64,000 bases of DNA from contig NZ_AP021875.1 in assembly GCF_009688965.1 (NCBI RefSeq), positions 6,510,001 to 6,574,000 of the forward strand. The letters run 5' to 3'. Made by a program: the position numbers and the translations under genes. This DNA comes from Desulfosarcina widdelii. GTDB taxonomy: Bacteria > Desulfobacterota > Desulfobacteria > Desulfobacterales > Desulfosarcinaceae. Under the pieces are notes generated by a model. The model saw only the letters and a program-made list of their open reading frames with translations. It had not been told where the DNA came from and made no database searches. This document shows, piece after piece, positions 33,399 to 42,139 of this stretch (position 1 is its first letter; every line of letters begins with the position of its first letter).

Positions 33399-34650
33399 GT
33401 CGTCCTCCCAAAGCGGCCGCCACCTGGACGCCGGATCGGGCCGCGTCTTCGTGAAAACCGTATCCGAAATAGCTGCCGCAAAAAAAGGTGTGGCGCACAC
33501 CGTTTAAAGCTGGAAGCTCGGCCTGGGTCCCGAGGCTTTCGAAGGTGTATATCGGATGGGTGTAGGTCATTTCGGCGATGATCTTTTCATCGGCGATGGG
33601 TCTGAACGGATTCAGGGTCACCAGATAAGGGGTGCGTGTTTGCAGCCGCTGGAGGCGGTTCATGTGGTAGGTCAGGGTAACGGGGGCATGGTCTGGAGAC
33701 CGCTTGGCCCGAAACACATTCCATGACGCCCAGGCCTTGGGATTGGACGGCATCCAGGTCGGGTCCGTGTGCAGAACGGTTCGGTTCCGGCTGTAGCGCC
33801 AGGCACCCAAAAGGCGGCGTTCGTCATCGGACGGGTCGTCCAGCAGCTTAAAGGCCTCGTCCGCGTGGGTGGCGATCACTGCCTTGTCGAACGAGCGGGT
33901 GCTGCCGTCGGCCATTTTCAGGATGACGCCTTCTTCCTGCCGCTGCATGGACAGTAATGGCGTGCCGGTGAAAACCTCGCCATTGAAACGATCCAGAAAC
34001 GCGTTGACGTAGCTGTGGCTGCCGCCGGCAACGTAATACCACTGCGGGTGGCGGTATGTACTCAGCAGGCCGTGATTGTTGAAAAAACGAGCCAGGGTGA
34101 GCAGTGGAAAGCGATTCACCTCCAGGTCCGGGGCCGACCAGATGGCCGCCACCATGGGAAACAGATACTGCTCCCGGAATCGGGCGGTGAAGCGGTGGCG
34201 GCGCAAGAACTGGCCCAGGGTGGTATTCTCCAGCGCTCCCCGGGCCAAACCACGCAGCACCAATTGGTTAAAACGCAGAATCTGTGCCAGAACGCCCCAA
34301 TAGCCGGGGTCGACCAGATTGCGGCGCTGGGCGAATAGGCTGTCGAGATTGCTGCTGGCGTATTGAAAGCCGTTTTTCTCGTCATAATAGCCGAACGACA
34401 TGTCGCTTTTGGCGATGGCCACGCCAAGTTCGCGAAAGAAGCCATTCAAGATGGGATAGGTCCGGTCGTTGAAGACGATAAAGCCGGTGTCCACGGGCGT
34501 GCCGGCGTCGGGACCGCTGGGGATCACGATGGTGTGCGTGTGACCGCCGACATAGTCGTTTTTCTCGTAGAGCGTAACCTGGTGCTTCTCCTGAAGCAGA
34601 TGGGCGGCGGTGATACCGGCCACGCCTCCGCCGATGACGGCAATGCGCAT
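33388..34650 (-). CDS. FAD-dependent amine-oxidase-like protein
   Basis: 420 aa. It has the N-terminal dinucleotide-binding fold IAVIGGGVAGITAAHLL ... EKNDYVGGHTHT, then TGFIVFNDRTYP, and the C-terminal FAD-closing SYFGYGFHEDAARSGVQVA. It belongs to the NAD(P)/FAD-binding amine-oxidase-like group that travels with DUF1365 and CFA-like genes. There it is thought to oxidise or desaturate a modified acyl chain; in Rhodobacter a comparable gene set takes part in furan fatty acid synthesis (recalled, not checked). AAAGGAG precedes the start. First gene of the coupled pair. Confidence 0.9.
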   Translation of the reverse strand: MRIAVIGGGVAGITAAHLLQEKHQVTLYEKNDYVGGHTHTIVIPSGPDAGTPVDTGFIVFNDRTYPILNGFFRELGVAIAKSDMSFGYYDEKNGFQYASSNLDSLFAQRRNLVDPGYWGVLAQILRFNQLVLRGLARGALENTTLGQFLRRHRFTARFREQYLFPMVAAIWSAPDLEVNRFPLLTLARFFNNHGLLSTYRHPQWYYVAGGSHSYVNAFLDRFNGEVFTGTPLLSMQRQEEGVILKMADGSTRSFDKAVIATHADEAFKLLDDPSDDERRLLGAWRYSRNRTVLHTDPTWMPSNPKAWASWNVFRAKRSPDHAPVTLTYHMNRLQRLQTRTPYLVTLNPFRPIADEKIIAEMTYTHPIYTFESLGTQAELPALNGVRHTFFCGSYFGYGFHEDAARSGVQVAAALGGRHGF

Positions 34651-34983
34651 GGTAAAGTCTCCTTTGCTCCTGTTATCCTTTGCTCAGGCAGAAAGTAAGC
34701 GATTTTGCCGCTTCGGCAAATCGGCAACTGGAACGATCTACGAAAGAGACGATGTTGGTGCTCCGGGCTAATGCCCTGTTATACTATCATTTTAGAACAG
34801 CTATGCTTTTTCGGTGGTAGTTTTTGCCTGCCATAGAATGCCCATTTGACTCTTTGTCCCACCCCCTGGCCGATATAGAAAAGGAGTCGCGGTGGCTCTC
34901 GATGCGGTGCGATCAATCAATGCGGGTTGTTTATCAGGCGTCGGCAAAAGGCAGACCGGTCTGCTCGACCGTTTGCCGGGGTA
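34651..34983. other. Intergenic region with no gene seen
   Basis: Contains TATAAC on the minus strand near 34780, with weak surrounding -35 candidates, upstream of the FAD gene. The 34860-34983 part is the 3' flank of the sigma-54 activator gene. No repeat or RNA is recognised. Confidence 0.4.
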
Positions 34984-36723
34984 TTATGTTCGGATGCCGT
35001 ACTTTTTCATTTTGCGCCACAAGGTGGTTCTTTCCATGCCGAGCAGGCGGGCCGCTTTCTGGCGATGGCCGCCTGCTTTTTCCAGCGCCGACAGAATTCT
35101 GCGGTGTTCCCGGTCAAGTCTTTGCTCCGGCAGCGGAGACGGAGCTCTGCCCGCAACGGGTTCCTGAACCTGGCGGACATAATCGGGCAGGTGCTCGGGG
35201 CGGACCATGCGCTGACGGCAGATGATCAGGGCATGTTCCAGGATGTTTTCCAGCTCGCGGACGTTGCCCGGATAGTCGTAGTTGAGCAGAATCTGCATGG
35301 TGTCTTCGGAAATCGCCGTTGGTGTCACCCCCCTGGCGGCGCAGAGGCTGCGGACGATGTGGCGGATGAGCAGAGGCAAATCGCCGCGCCGTTCCTTCAG
35401 TGGGGGCAGTTCGATTCGCATGACGTTGAGCCGGTAAAACAGGTCCTCGCGAAACAACCCCTGGTCCACAAGACTCCTGAGCTGCCGATTGGTGGCCGAG
35501 ACGATGCGCACATCCACCTTTTGCGTATGGCGGGAACCCAGCGGATAAAATTCCTTGTCCTCCAGAACCCGCAGCAGTTTCGCCTGCAGGCTGAGGGGCA
35601 GGTCTCCGATTTCGTCCAGAAAAATGGTGCCGCCCTGGGCCTCGCTAAAGCGGCCCGGCTTGTCACGGTCAGCGCCGGTAAAGGCGCCCTTGACGTAGCC
35701 GAAAACTTCGGACTCGATGAGATTTTCCGGTATGGCCGCGCAATTAACCTTTACCATGGGATTGGTCCGGCGGGGGCTGGCTGAGTGGATGACCTTGGCC
35801 AGCAGATCCTTGCCGGTGCCGGTGGCGCCCTCGATCAGTACGGTCGCTACGCTCGGTGCCACCACCGAGACCATTTCGAAGATTTTGCGCATGGCCGGCT
35901 CCTTGCCGATCATGTCGTGAAAGGTATAGCGGTTGCTGATGGCCCGGTTGAGCTGGTGGGCCAGGGTCATGTCGTGGAACGTGGCCAGCCCGCCGACAAT
36001 GACGTCTTTCTCGTTTCTCAGGGCGATGTAATTGGCCCGGATGGGAATGGTGACCCCGTCCCGGTCGACCATGGATCCCTGGCGGCTGGACCGGGTTTCG
36101 CCCGAGGCGATGGAATCTTTCAGCAACCGGAGATCGGCGGCGTCCTCGCCTGAGAAGACCATGGCGCAGGGCTGGCCCAGCACCTGGTGCCGGTCATAAC
36201 CGGTAACGGTTTCCGCCGCCCGGTTGAAGAAATTGATCAGTCCGCCCCGGTTGACCGTAAAAATGCCCACATCCAGGTTGTTCAGGATAATCTTGAGACT
36301 TCTCTCCTCATAGTGCAGCCGGTCGATGAGTTGGGTGATGGGCGAGTGGTCCTGCAAGATGGTCATGCAGCCGCTGATTTCGCCGCGCCCGTTGTAGATG
36401 GGTGTGGCCATGCGGGTGATCAGGTGCCGTCGGTTCTCTTCATCGGTCACCTCCAGGTCCGGGTCATGGGTCCCGGCGGCCTCTGGGTGATGGATGACGC
36501 AGTCCACCGTGCAGGGGACGCCGGTGAAAACCTCACGGCAGTCCCTGCGGACGACCTCGTTTTCGCGCAGCCCCAAAAGTGCCTGGGCGCTCAGGTTCAT
36601 GGCCGTGATCCGCCGGTGCCGGTCGGCCACGAAGGCGCCGATGTTCAGCTCATCCATGACATTCAGCCAGTGGTCGCAGCGAATGCCCAGGCGGCGGTGA
36701 GACAAAATTGCATCTTTGGTCAT
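34984..36723 (-). CDS. Sigma-54-dependent transcriptional activator with two PAS domains
   Basis: 579 aa. Two PAS domains (NIGAFVADRHRRITAMN; LNNLDVGIFTVNRGGLINFF) form the sensory half; the first is followed by Cys-containing DCREVFTGVPCTVDC that might bind a ligand. The AAA+ domain has Walker A GATGTGKD, the sigma-54 loop GAFTGA and Walker B GGTIFLDEIGDLP. A Fis-type HTH (AARLLGMERTTLWRKMKKYG) ends the protein. It would switch on sigma-54 promoters of unknown targets. The start overlaps the stop of the upstream kinase gene (ATGA), so the two form a signalling pair. Confidence 0.93.
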   Translation of the reverse strand: MTKDAILSHRRLGIRCDHWLNVMDELNIGAFVADRHRRITAMNLSAQALLGLRENEVVRRDCREVFTGVPCTVDCVIHHPEAAGTHDPDLEVTDEENRRHLITRMATPIYNGRGEISGCMTILQDHSPITQLIDRLHYEERSLKIILNNLDVGIFTVNRGGLINFFNRAAETVTGYDRHQVLGQPCAMVFSGEDAADLRLLKDSIASGETRSSRQGSMVDRDGVTIPIRANYIALRNEKDVIVGGLATFHDMTLAHQLNRAISNRYTFHDMIGKEPAMRKIFEMVSVVAPSVATVLIEGATGTGKDLLAKVIHSASPRRTNPMVKVNCAAIPENLIESEVFGYVKGAFTGADRDKPGRFSEAQGGTIFLDEIGDLPLSLQAKLLRVLEDKEFYPLGSRHTQKVDVRIVSATNRQLRSLVDQGLFREDLFYRLNVMRIELPPLKERRGDLPLLIRHIVRSLCAARGVTPTAISEDTMQILLNYDYPGNVRELENILEHALIICRQRMVRPEHLPDYVRQVQEPVAGRAPSPLPEQRLDREHRRILSALEKAGGHRQKAARLLGMERTTLWRKMKKYGIRT

Positions 36724-38306
36724 GCATTTCCTCCCGGCCTTTTCGGGATGTCGGCCTCAACCGGCAGTCGGATTTCGAACGTCGTACCCTTGCCCGGCTG
36801 GCTGACGGCGGACAGGCTGCCGCCGTGGCGTTCAATGATGCCGTAGGTGGTGGACAGGCCCAGACCTACGCCGTAGCCTTCCTTCTTGGTGGTGAAAAAG
36901 GGTTCGAAGATGTGTTCCAGCGAATCTTTTTCAATTCCTGTTCCGGTATCCGTTACGGTCAGCACGACGGTCGGCGGCTCTTCTTCCAGGGCCGACGCCA
37001 GCGTCAGGCGCCCGCCTTGGGGCATGGCGTCCACGGCATTGAACATCAGGTTGAGCAGGCATTGCTGAAGCTGGTTGGCATCGCCGCGGATTTCGGGCAG
37101 ATCGTTTTGAACCCGGTTGTCCAGGGTTACGTTGGCCATTTCCAGCCGGTGCCCGGCCAGCACGATGCTGCGCTCGACGACGGCGTTGACGGAGACCGGT
37201 CCCACGGATATCGGCGAACGACGGGAGAAGGTGAGCAGGCTGGAGACGATGGTCGAGCAGCGATCGGTTTCCGACTCCACCAGCTCCAGATAGCCGCAAA
37301 ACTGTTTCTGCTTGTCGGCCGGCAGGGGGCCTTTTTGAAAGGTGCGCAGCATCAGCCGGATGTAGTTGAGAATTCCGGAGAGGGGATTGTTGATCTCGTG
37401 GGCCACACTGGCTGCCAGCCGTCCCAGGGACATCATTTTGTCCTGATGCAGCAGCCGGGCCTGGTCGGCCATTTCCCGCTCCAGGCGATGGATGCGGCGC
37501 AGGTCGCGGAAAAAGCAGACCAGACCGGATTTGCGGTCGTCTTCCATGAGCACCGCGGCCGAAAGCTGCACCGGCACGGGCTTGTGTTGGCGATCCAGCA
37601 GGCGGGTTTCATAGAGCATCAGGCGGTTGACTCCGCCATGACCGCTGGCTTGCATGTCCGTCTGAAGCCGCTCGTATTCGGAACTGCCGAAAAGGTCTTT
37701 CAGGGCCAGTCGCCCGATGGCCTCGGCGCGGTCGATGCCCACCATCTTTTCCATGCTGCGGTTGAAAGTCGCCACCTTGCCATCGGCATCGCAGCCCAGA
37801 ATGCCGTCCATGGAGCTTTCGATGAGCCGCTGCTGGTAGGCGACGGTTTCCTCCAATTGACGGCTGGTGCGGGAAAGCCCCTGTTCGAGCTGGCGGGTGT
37901 AGGCTTTGATCTGCTGCCGGTTCGTGTAGCGCTGGCGGGCCCGCTCCAGGGCCACCATCAGGGCTTCAGTATGGATCGGTTTGGTGATGAAGTCCGAGGC
38001 GTCCAGCTGCAGGGCGCGGATGGCGGTTTCCATTTCCCCGAAGGCGGTGGCCACGATGACCTCGGTATCGGGAAAACGCAGTTTGATGGCCTCCAGCACC
38101 TGGATGCCGTCCATGCCGGGCATGCGGATATCGGTGATGACGATCTGCGGGAGGTTCGACTGAAAGAAATCCAGCCCCGATTTGCCGTCGGCGACGGTTT
38201 CCACCCGGTAGCCGGCATCGGTCAGGGCCATGGCCGTAACCTCGCGGATGTCCTGCTCGTCATCGATGATCAGAACGGACCACTTGTCGTTGTCGGCGGG
38301 TGTCAT
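36720..38306 (-). CDS. Hybrid sensor kinase: receiver - PAS - HisKA - HATPase
   Basis: 528 aa, soluble. The N-terminal receiver (VLIIDDEQD; acceptor Asp in ITDIRMPGMDG; Lys in FITKPI) precedes a coiled linker, a PAS domain (ESSMDGILGCDADGKVATFN), the HisKA H-box SVAHEINNPLSG, and an ATPase with N-box, DTGTGIEK and GVGLGLST. It takes input both by phosphorylation of the receiver and by the PAS ligand, and likely passes phosphate or signal on. The sigma-54 protein downstream has no receiver of its own, so the way they communicate is open. Four-nt overlap with it. Confidence 0.93.
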   Translation of the reverse strand: MTPADNDKWSVLIIDDEQDIREVTAMALTDAGYRVETVADGKSGLDFFQSNLPQIVITDIRMPGMDGIQVLEAIKLRFPDTEVIVATAFGEMETAIRALQLDASDFITKPIHTEALMVALERARQRYTNRQQIKAYTRQLEQGLSRTSRQLEETVAYQQRLIESSMDGILGCDADGKVATFNRSMEKMVGIDRAEAIGRLALKDLFGSSEYERLQTDMQASGHGGVNRLMLYETRLLDRQHKPVPVQLSAAVLMEDDRKSGLVCFFRDLRRIHRLEREMADQARLLHQDKMMSLGRLAASVAHEINNPLSGILNYIRLMLRTFQKGPLPADKQKQFCGYLELVESETDRCSTIVSSLLTFSRRSPISVGPVSVNAVVERSIVLAGHRLEMANVTLDNRVQNDLPEIRGDANQLQQCLLNLMFNAVDAMPQGGRLTLASALEEEPPTVVLTVTDTGTGIEKDSLEHIFEPFFTTKKEGYGVGLGLSTTYGIIERHGGSLSAVSQPGKGTTFEIRLPVEADIPKRPGGNA

Positions 38307-38727
38307 CGGGACCTGCTTTCGCTTCCTGACCGTGAATGTGCTTTCGGGAACGACGGTATTGGGTCGCGTTTCGGCAACGCCTGCTCATCATAGGCAAATC
38401 CGGTCGGATCGTCAATATGGCTCGACTGAAACTGCCGGCTGTGGCAGACAAGGCTTGACTGTCAATCCGATCTCATCTATCTTTTCATTACTGCACATGA
38501 TCCCACGGAGCGTATTTCGCGACCGATTCCAAGGTTTCCACACTTCCCTGCTGACCCGGACAAGAGCGCTTTTTCTGCTGGCACACCCCCAATTGAAAGA
38601 GGGGGCCTTCTCGACCGGTTCCAACGCACCTCGATGACATAAGGGTGCCCATGAGGCCCGCTGACAAGGGCTCAGCGAAATGAATGCCGTAATCGTCACT
38701 GTTTGAAACAACGAACTGTTGGATTCA
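38307..38727. other. Intergenic region with no gene seen
   Basis: About 420 nt upstream of the kinase gene and of the rightward small gene. Base composition falls towards AT in the right half, at the border of the lower-GC protease block. No clear sigma-54 (-24/-12) or sigma-70 site could be assigned. Confidence 0.4.
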
Positions 38728-38880
38728 ATGGCGGATAAACCGGCTCAGCGGAAGATTTCGACCGTAAAAGATTTCGTTTTGTTCAAACTTAAACCGGACT
38801 TATTCGTGGCCATCATCGACAGCAACGACAAACATCTTCATATCGAGGACAAAACCTTCAACCCGTCGTTGGCCAAATAG
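38728..38880 (+). CDS. Possible small gene upstream of papain-like protease
   Basis: A 50-residue frame from ATG 38728: basic N-terminus (MADKPAQRKISTVKDF), a mixed strand-like middle (FVLFKLKPDLFVAIIDS) and HIEDKTFNPSLAK at the end. There is no good ribosome binding site. It lies 50 nt ahead of the protease in the same direction and in the same lower-GC DNA. Not recognised; could be a partner peptide or a remnant. Confidence 0.4.
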   Translation: MADKPAQRKISTVKDFVLFKLKPDLFVAIIDSNDKHLHIEDKTFNPSLAK

Positions 38881-38930
38881 AAAACCTCAGTATCGAAATA
38901 AACGGCACCTTAAACATAAAGGAGGTCCAA

Positions 38931-39860
38931 ATGGCTGAAAGTAAACGTCAACATGGCATGGGTTGGCTTCCAGATCTTCCGGATTTCAGAGATTACTCCA
39001 TTACTCATAAGGATATCCCTGCGCGGCTAAGAGGGCAGACAGGCAACCGCCCAATTAAGTCGATGCTCAACAAAACAGGGGTCACCCAAAAAAAGAAAGT
39101 AGCACTGTCGGATAGCGTCGATTTAACTCCCTGGTGTTCACCGATAGAAAATCAGGGACAGCTTGGATCATGTACTGCCAATGCTGGCGCAGGTTTGATT
39201 GAGTATTTCGAACGACGCGCTTTCGGAAAGCATCTCGACGCCTCAAGATTGTTTTTATACAAGGTGACACGCAATATGTTGCATTTGACAGGTGATACAG
39301 GGGCTTACCTGCGTACGACCATGGCCGCCATGACCATATTCGGCGTGCCTCCCAGCGAATATTGGCCTTACGACCCAGCGTCATTTGACGACGAACCACC
39401 TGCATTCTGTTATGCTTTTGCCCAAAACTACCAGTCCATTCAATTTTACCGGCTTGATACGATGGGAATCACCGGTCAGGTTCTGCTTGATCGCATCAAG
39501 CTGTTTCTGGCTGCAGGTTTGCCGTCCATGTTTGGGTTCACCGTTTACAGTTCGTTTATAGAGGCGGGAGAAAGCGGTAAAATTCCCTTCCCCAGTCACG
39601 GTGACCGCGTCGAGGGAGGACATGCTGTAGTTGCTGTTGGTTACGATGATAACTTGACAGTGAAAGCTAAAAATCCTCTGGCCCCTGAGACTACAGGGGC
39701 GCTGCGGATCCGAAATTCCTGGGGCTCTGATTGGGGTGACAAGGGGTATGGCTGGCTACCCTATGAGTATGTTCGTCAGGGTATTGCCGTCGATTGGTGG
39801 TCTCTGTTGAAAAATGAGTGGATTGATACTGACCAGTTCAAAATCGATGACCGCAGCTAA
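38931..39860 (+). CDS. Papain-like (C1 family) cysteine protease
   Basis: 309 aa. The catalytic set is visible: oxyanion Gln 75 and Cys 81 in ENQGQLGSCTANA, His 231 in EGGHAVVAVGYDD, Asn 262 in IRNSWGSDWGDKGYG. The N-terminal 60 residues (WLPDLPDFRDYS) match the linker seen in bacterial C1 peptidases with short propeptides. No signal peptide, so it stays in the cytoplasm or leaves by another route. AAAGGAGG precedes the start. The DNA is clearly less GC-rich than neighbouring genes, which suggests acquisition. Confidence 0.92.
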   Translation: MAESKRQHGMGWLPDLPDFRDYSITHKDIPARLRGQTGNRPIKSMLNKTGVTQKKKVALSDSVDLTPWCSPIENQGQLGSCTANAGAGLIEYFERRAFGKHLDASRLFLYKVTRNMLHLTGDTGAYLRTTMAAMTIFGVPPSEYWPYDPASFDDEPPAFCYAFAQNYQSIQFYRLDTMGITGQVLLDRIKLFLAAGLPSMFGFTVYSSFIEAGESGKIPFPSHGDRVEGGHAVVAVGYDDNLTVKAKNPLAPETTGALRIRNSWGSDWGDKGYGWLPYEYVRQGIAVDWWSLLKNEWIDTDQFKIDDRS

Positions 39861-39963
39861 TTTGCAGGTGCGTTTAAACAATCCGAAAAATATCAACATC
39901 GGTGCTTTTGGACTCAAGCTGTGGATTGTCTATAACGGTCAGCAGACCTTTTTGGTGGGATAA
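39847..39963 (+). CDS. Possible 38-residue frame overlapping protease end
   Basis: ATG 39847 overlaps the protease stop by 14 nt. The product starts MTAANLQVRLNNPKN and has a hydrophobic strand-rich second half (GAFGLKLWIVYNG). It might be a partner or the start of a truncated gene. There is no separate ribosome binding site. Low support. Confidence 0.3.
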   Translation: MTAANLQVRLNNPKNINIGAFGLKLWIVYNGQQTFLVG

Positions 39964-40035
39964 CGACTTCAACGCCGGCAGGCTGTATGCATATATTCAT
40001 CCACTTGGATTATGCGTGTTGAATTTATTAAACCC

Positions 40036-40073
40036 ATATTTGTCTTGACAACTTTACAAATATAGAGGATAAA
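40036..40073 (+). promoter_or_regulatory. Promoter and palindromic operator of the gntR-trpBA operon
   Basis: TTGACA (40045-40050), a 17-bp spacer and GATAAA (40068-40073). Perfect inverted repeat ATATTTGT (40036-40043)/ACAAATAT (40056-40063) spans the -35 and spacer, and TTGTC-TT-GACAA (40040-40051) is nested inside. GntR/HutC-type regulators bind such TGT-N-ACA palindromes, so autoregulation is likely. Confidence 0.6.
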
Positions 40074-40188
40074 AAGCCGTCGGGCCTGAAGAACGAGAAC
40101 TAAAGGGCTGAGCGGTGACCGATAAATCGCTAAATAGGGAATGGAGACCGAGAACCAAGGACCATAAACCCGAGACCAAATTTTTTCG

Positions 40189-40920
40189 ATGCTTAACACT
40201 CAATCCCCCATACCCCTGTACCGCCAACTGGCCGACATTCTCATGGAGGCCATCCACGGCGGCGACAATCCGCCCGGAAGCCGCATCCCCTCCGAGCCGC
40301 AGTTGGCCAAGGAATACGGCATCGGCCGGCCCACCGTGCGCCAGGCCATCGACGTGTTGGTGCGCAAAGGCATGCTCGAACGGCGCAGGGGATCGGGCAC
40401 TTATGTGCGCCGGACGGAACAGGAGGTCGATCTATTTTCCCTGGCCGGCACCAGCTCGGCATTTCTTAAAAAGGGGATTGCCGTGGCAGTGGAACTGCTG
40501 CAGCCGGTTGGCCGCATCCAGGTGGCAGACGATGCCCACAACCCCTTTTCCGGAGGCGCGGCGTTTTTTCTGTCCCGCCTGAACCGGGTGGACGGCAAGC
40601 CGGTGCTCTTGGAGGAGATTTTTCTCCATCCGGTGCTGTTCAAGGGCATCGAAACCATGGACCTGCGCGAGCGATCCCTTTCCCAGGTGGTGGAATCCCG
40701 ATTTTACATGCGGCCTACCGGCGGCAGGCAGTCCTTTCGCATCACCAGGCCCGACGCCGCCAGGCGAGCAGCCATGGAACTGGCGGACCGCAAGCCGGTC
40801 CTGGAAGTCCATCGCTATCTGAATTTCAAACAGGCGGACAACGCCGTTTTTTCGGTGTTGATCTGCAACACCGAGACGTTTGTCTTTTCCCAACAGATTG
40901 GAGGCTTGATCCATGATTAA
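40189..40920 (+). CDS. GntR/HutC-family transcriptional regulator
   Basis: 243 aa. The N-terminal winged HTH is PLYRQLADILMEAI ... IPSEPQLAKEYGIGRPTVRQAIDVLVRKGMLERRRGSGTYV, the usual GntR form. The C-terminal UTRA domain (LSRLNRVDGKPVLLEEIFL) binds a small ligand. Repression of its own operon is likely through the palindrome at 40036. No good ribosome binding site is seen at ATG 40189. Its stop overlaps the trpB start by 8 nt, tying a HutC-type regulator to tryptophan synthase genes, an arrangement I do not recall as standard for trp regulation. Confidence 0.92.
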   Translation: MLNTQSPIPLYRQLADILMEAIHGGDNPPGSRIPSEPQLAKEYGIGRPTVRQAIDVLVRKGMLERRRGSGTYVRRTEQEVDLFSLAGTSSAFLKKGIAVAVELLQPVGRIQVADDAHNPFSGGAAFFLSRLNRVDGKPVLLEEIFLHPVLFKGIETMDLRERSLSQVVESRFYMRPTGGRQSFRITRPDAARRAAMELADRKPVLEVHRYLNFKQADNAVFSVLICNTETFVFSQQIGGLIHD

Positions 40921-42139
40921 GCGCGGTTATTACGGCGACTTCGGCGGGGCCTTCCTGCCCGAGATTCTGGTCGCCACCTTCGACGAACTGGAGCGGGTCT
41001 ATACCGAGGCCAGAAACGACCCCATTTTCTGGCACGATTACGAGCAGCTCATGTCCAGCTATTCCTGCCGGCCCACGCCGATCACCTTTGCCGGCAATCT
41101 GACCCGCCATTTCGGCGGGGCCCGGATCTTCATCAAGCGCGAGGACCTCAACCACACCGGAGCCCACAAGGCCAACAATGTCATGGGCCAGGGGCTTTTG
41201 GTCAAACGCATGGGCAAGACCCGGGTGATCGCCGAGACCGGGGCCGGCCAACACGGTGTGGCCACGGCCACCATGGCGGCGCGTTTCGGCTTCGACTGTA
41301 CCATCTACATGGGGGAGGTGGATGTCGAGCGCCAGCGACCCAACGTTTTCTGGATGGAGCAACTGGGCGCCACGGTGGTGCCGGTGACCGACGGCACCCG
41401 CATCCTCAAAGACGCCATCAACGAGGCCTTCCGGGACTGGGTGACGAATATGGACACCACCCACTACGTGCTGGGCACCGCCTGCGGCCCGCATCCCTTT
41501 CCGGAAATGGTTTCCTGGTTCCAGTCCATCGTGGGCAAGGAGGCCCGCCGGCAGTTCATGGAAAAGGAAGACCGGCTGCCCGCAAAGGTATTTGCCTGTG
41601 TGGGGGGCGGGTCCAACGCCATGGGCGTATTCAGCGGTTTTTTCGAAGACGATGTGGAGTTGATCGGGGTGGAGGCCGCCGGCCGGGGACTCGATTCCGG
41701 CGCGCACGCCGCACGGCTGTGCTCCCAGGACGCCAGTGTGGGGGTCGCCCAGGGATACAAGACCTATTTCCTGCAAAACGACGACGGCCAGATGCGTGAA
41801 ACCCACTCCATTGCCGCGGGGCTGGATTATGTGGGCGTATCCCCGATCCTGTCCGATTTAAAAGAGAAGGGCAGGGTGCGCTTCGAAGGCGCCACGGACA
41901 GCCAGGTGATCGAGGCGGTGCGTCTGACCATGAGAAAAGAGGGGGTTATCCCGGCCCTGGAGTCGGCCCACGCCTTTGCCCGGGCCTTCAAGGAGGCGCC
42001 GCAGATGTCGGCCGACGAGATGATCCTGATCAACCAGTCCGGCCGGGGCGACAAGGACATCTTCACCATTGCCGATGCTTTCGACGATCCCAAATGGAAA
42101 CAATTCATCATTGAAAAGGCGAACCGATACCATGCTTGA
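40913..42139 (+). CDS. trpB: Tryptophan synthase beta chain
   Basis: 408 aa, usual length. PLP-dependent enzyme joining indole and serine to tryptophan. It begins YYGDFGGAFLPEIL as in TrpB1, with PLP Lys 86 in NHTGAHKANN, the phosphate-binding GGGSNAMG, GAGQHGVA and the terminal LSGRG-like NQSGRGDKD. It overlaps gntR upstream (8 nt) and trpA downstream (8 nt), so all three are translated together. No other trp genes are near; trpEDCF must lie elsewhere, or this pair is a second copy used for indole scavenging or a regulated supply. Confidence 0.96.
   Translation: MIKRGYYGDFGGAFLPEILVATFDELERVYTEARNDPIFWHDYEQLMSSYSCRPTPITFAGNLTRHFGGARIFIKREDLNHTGAHKANNVMGQGLLVKRMGKTRVIAETGAGQHGVATATMAARFGFDCTIYMGEVDVERQRPNVFWMEQLGATVVPVTDGTRILKDAINEAFRDWVTNMDTTHYVLGTACGPHPFPEMVSWFQSIVGKEARRQFMEKEDRLPAKVFACVGGGSNAMGVFSGFFEDDVELIGVEAAGRGLDSGAHAARLCSQDASVGVAQGYKTYFLQNDDGQMRETHSIAAGLDYVGVSPILSDLKEKGRVRFEGATDSQVIEAVRLTMRKEGVIPALESAHAFARAFKEAPQMSADEMILINQSGRGDKDIFTIADAFDDPKWKQFIIEKANRYHA

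Noticed and set aside
38307..38500. Sigma-54 promoter upstream of the kinase gene
   Set aside because: GGCAACGCCTGC near 38373 has the wrong spacing (GG-N8-GC), so it is not a -24/-12 element.
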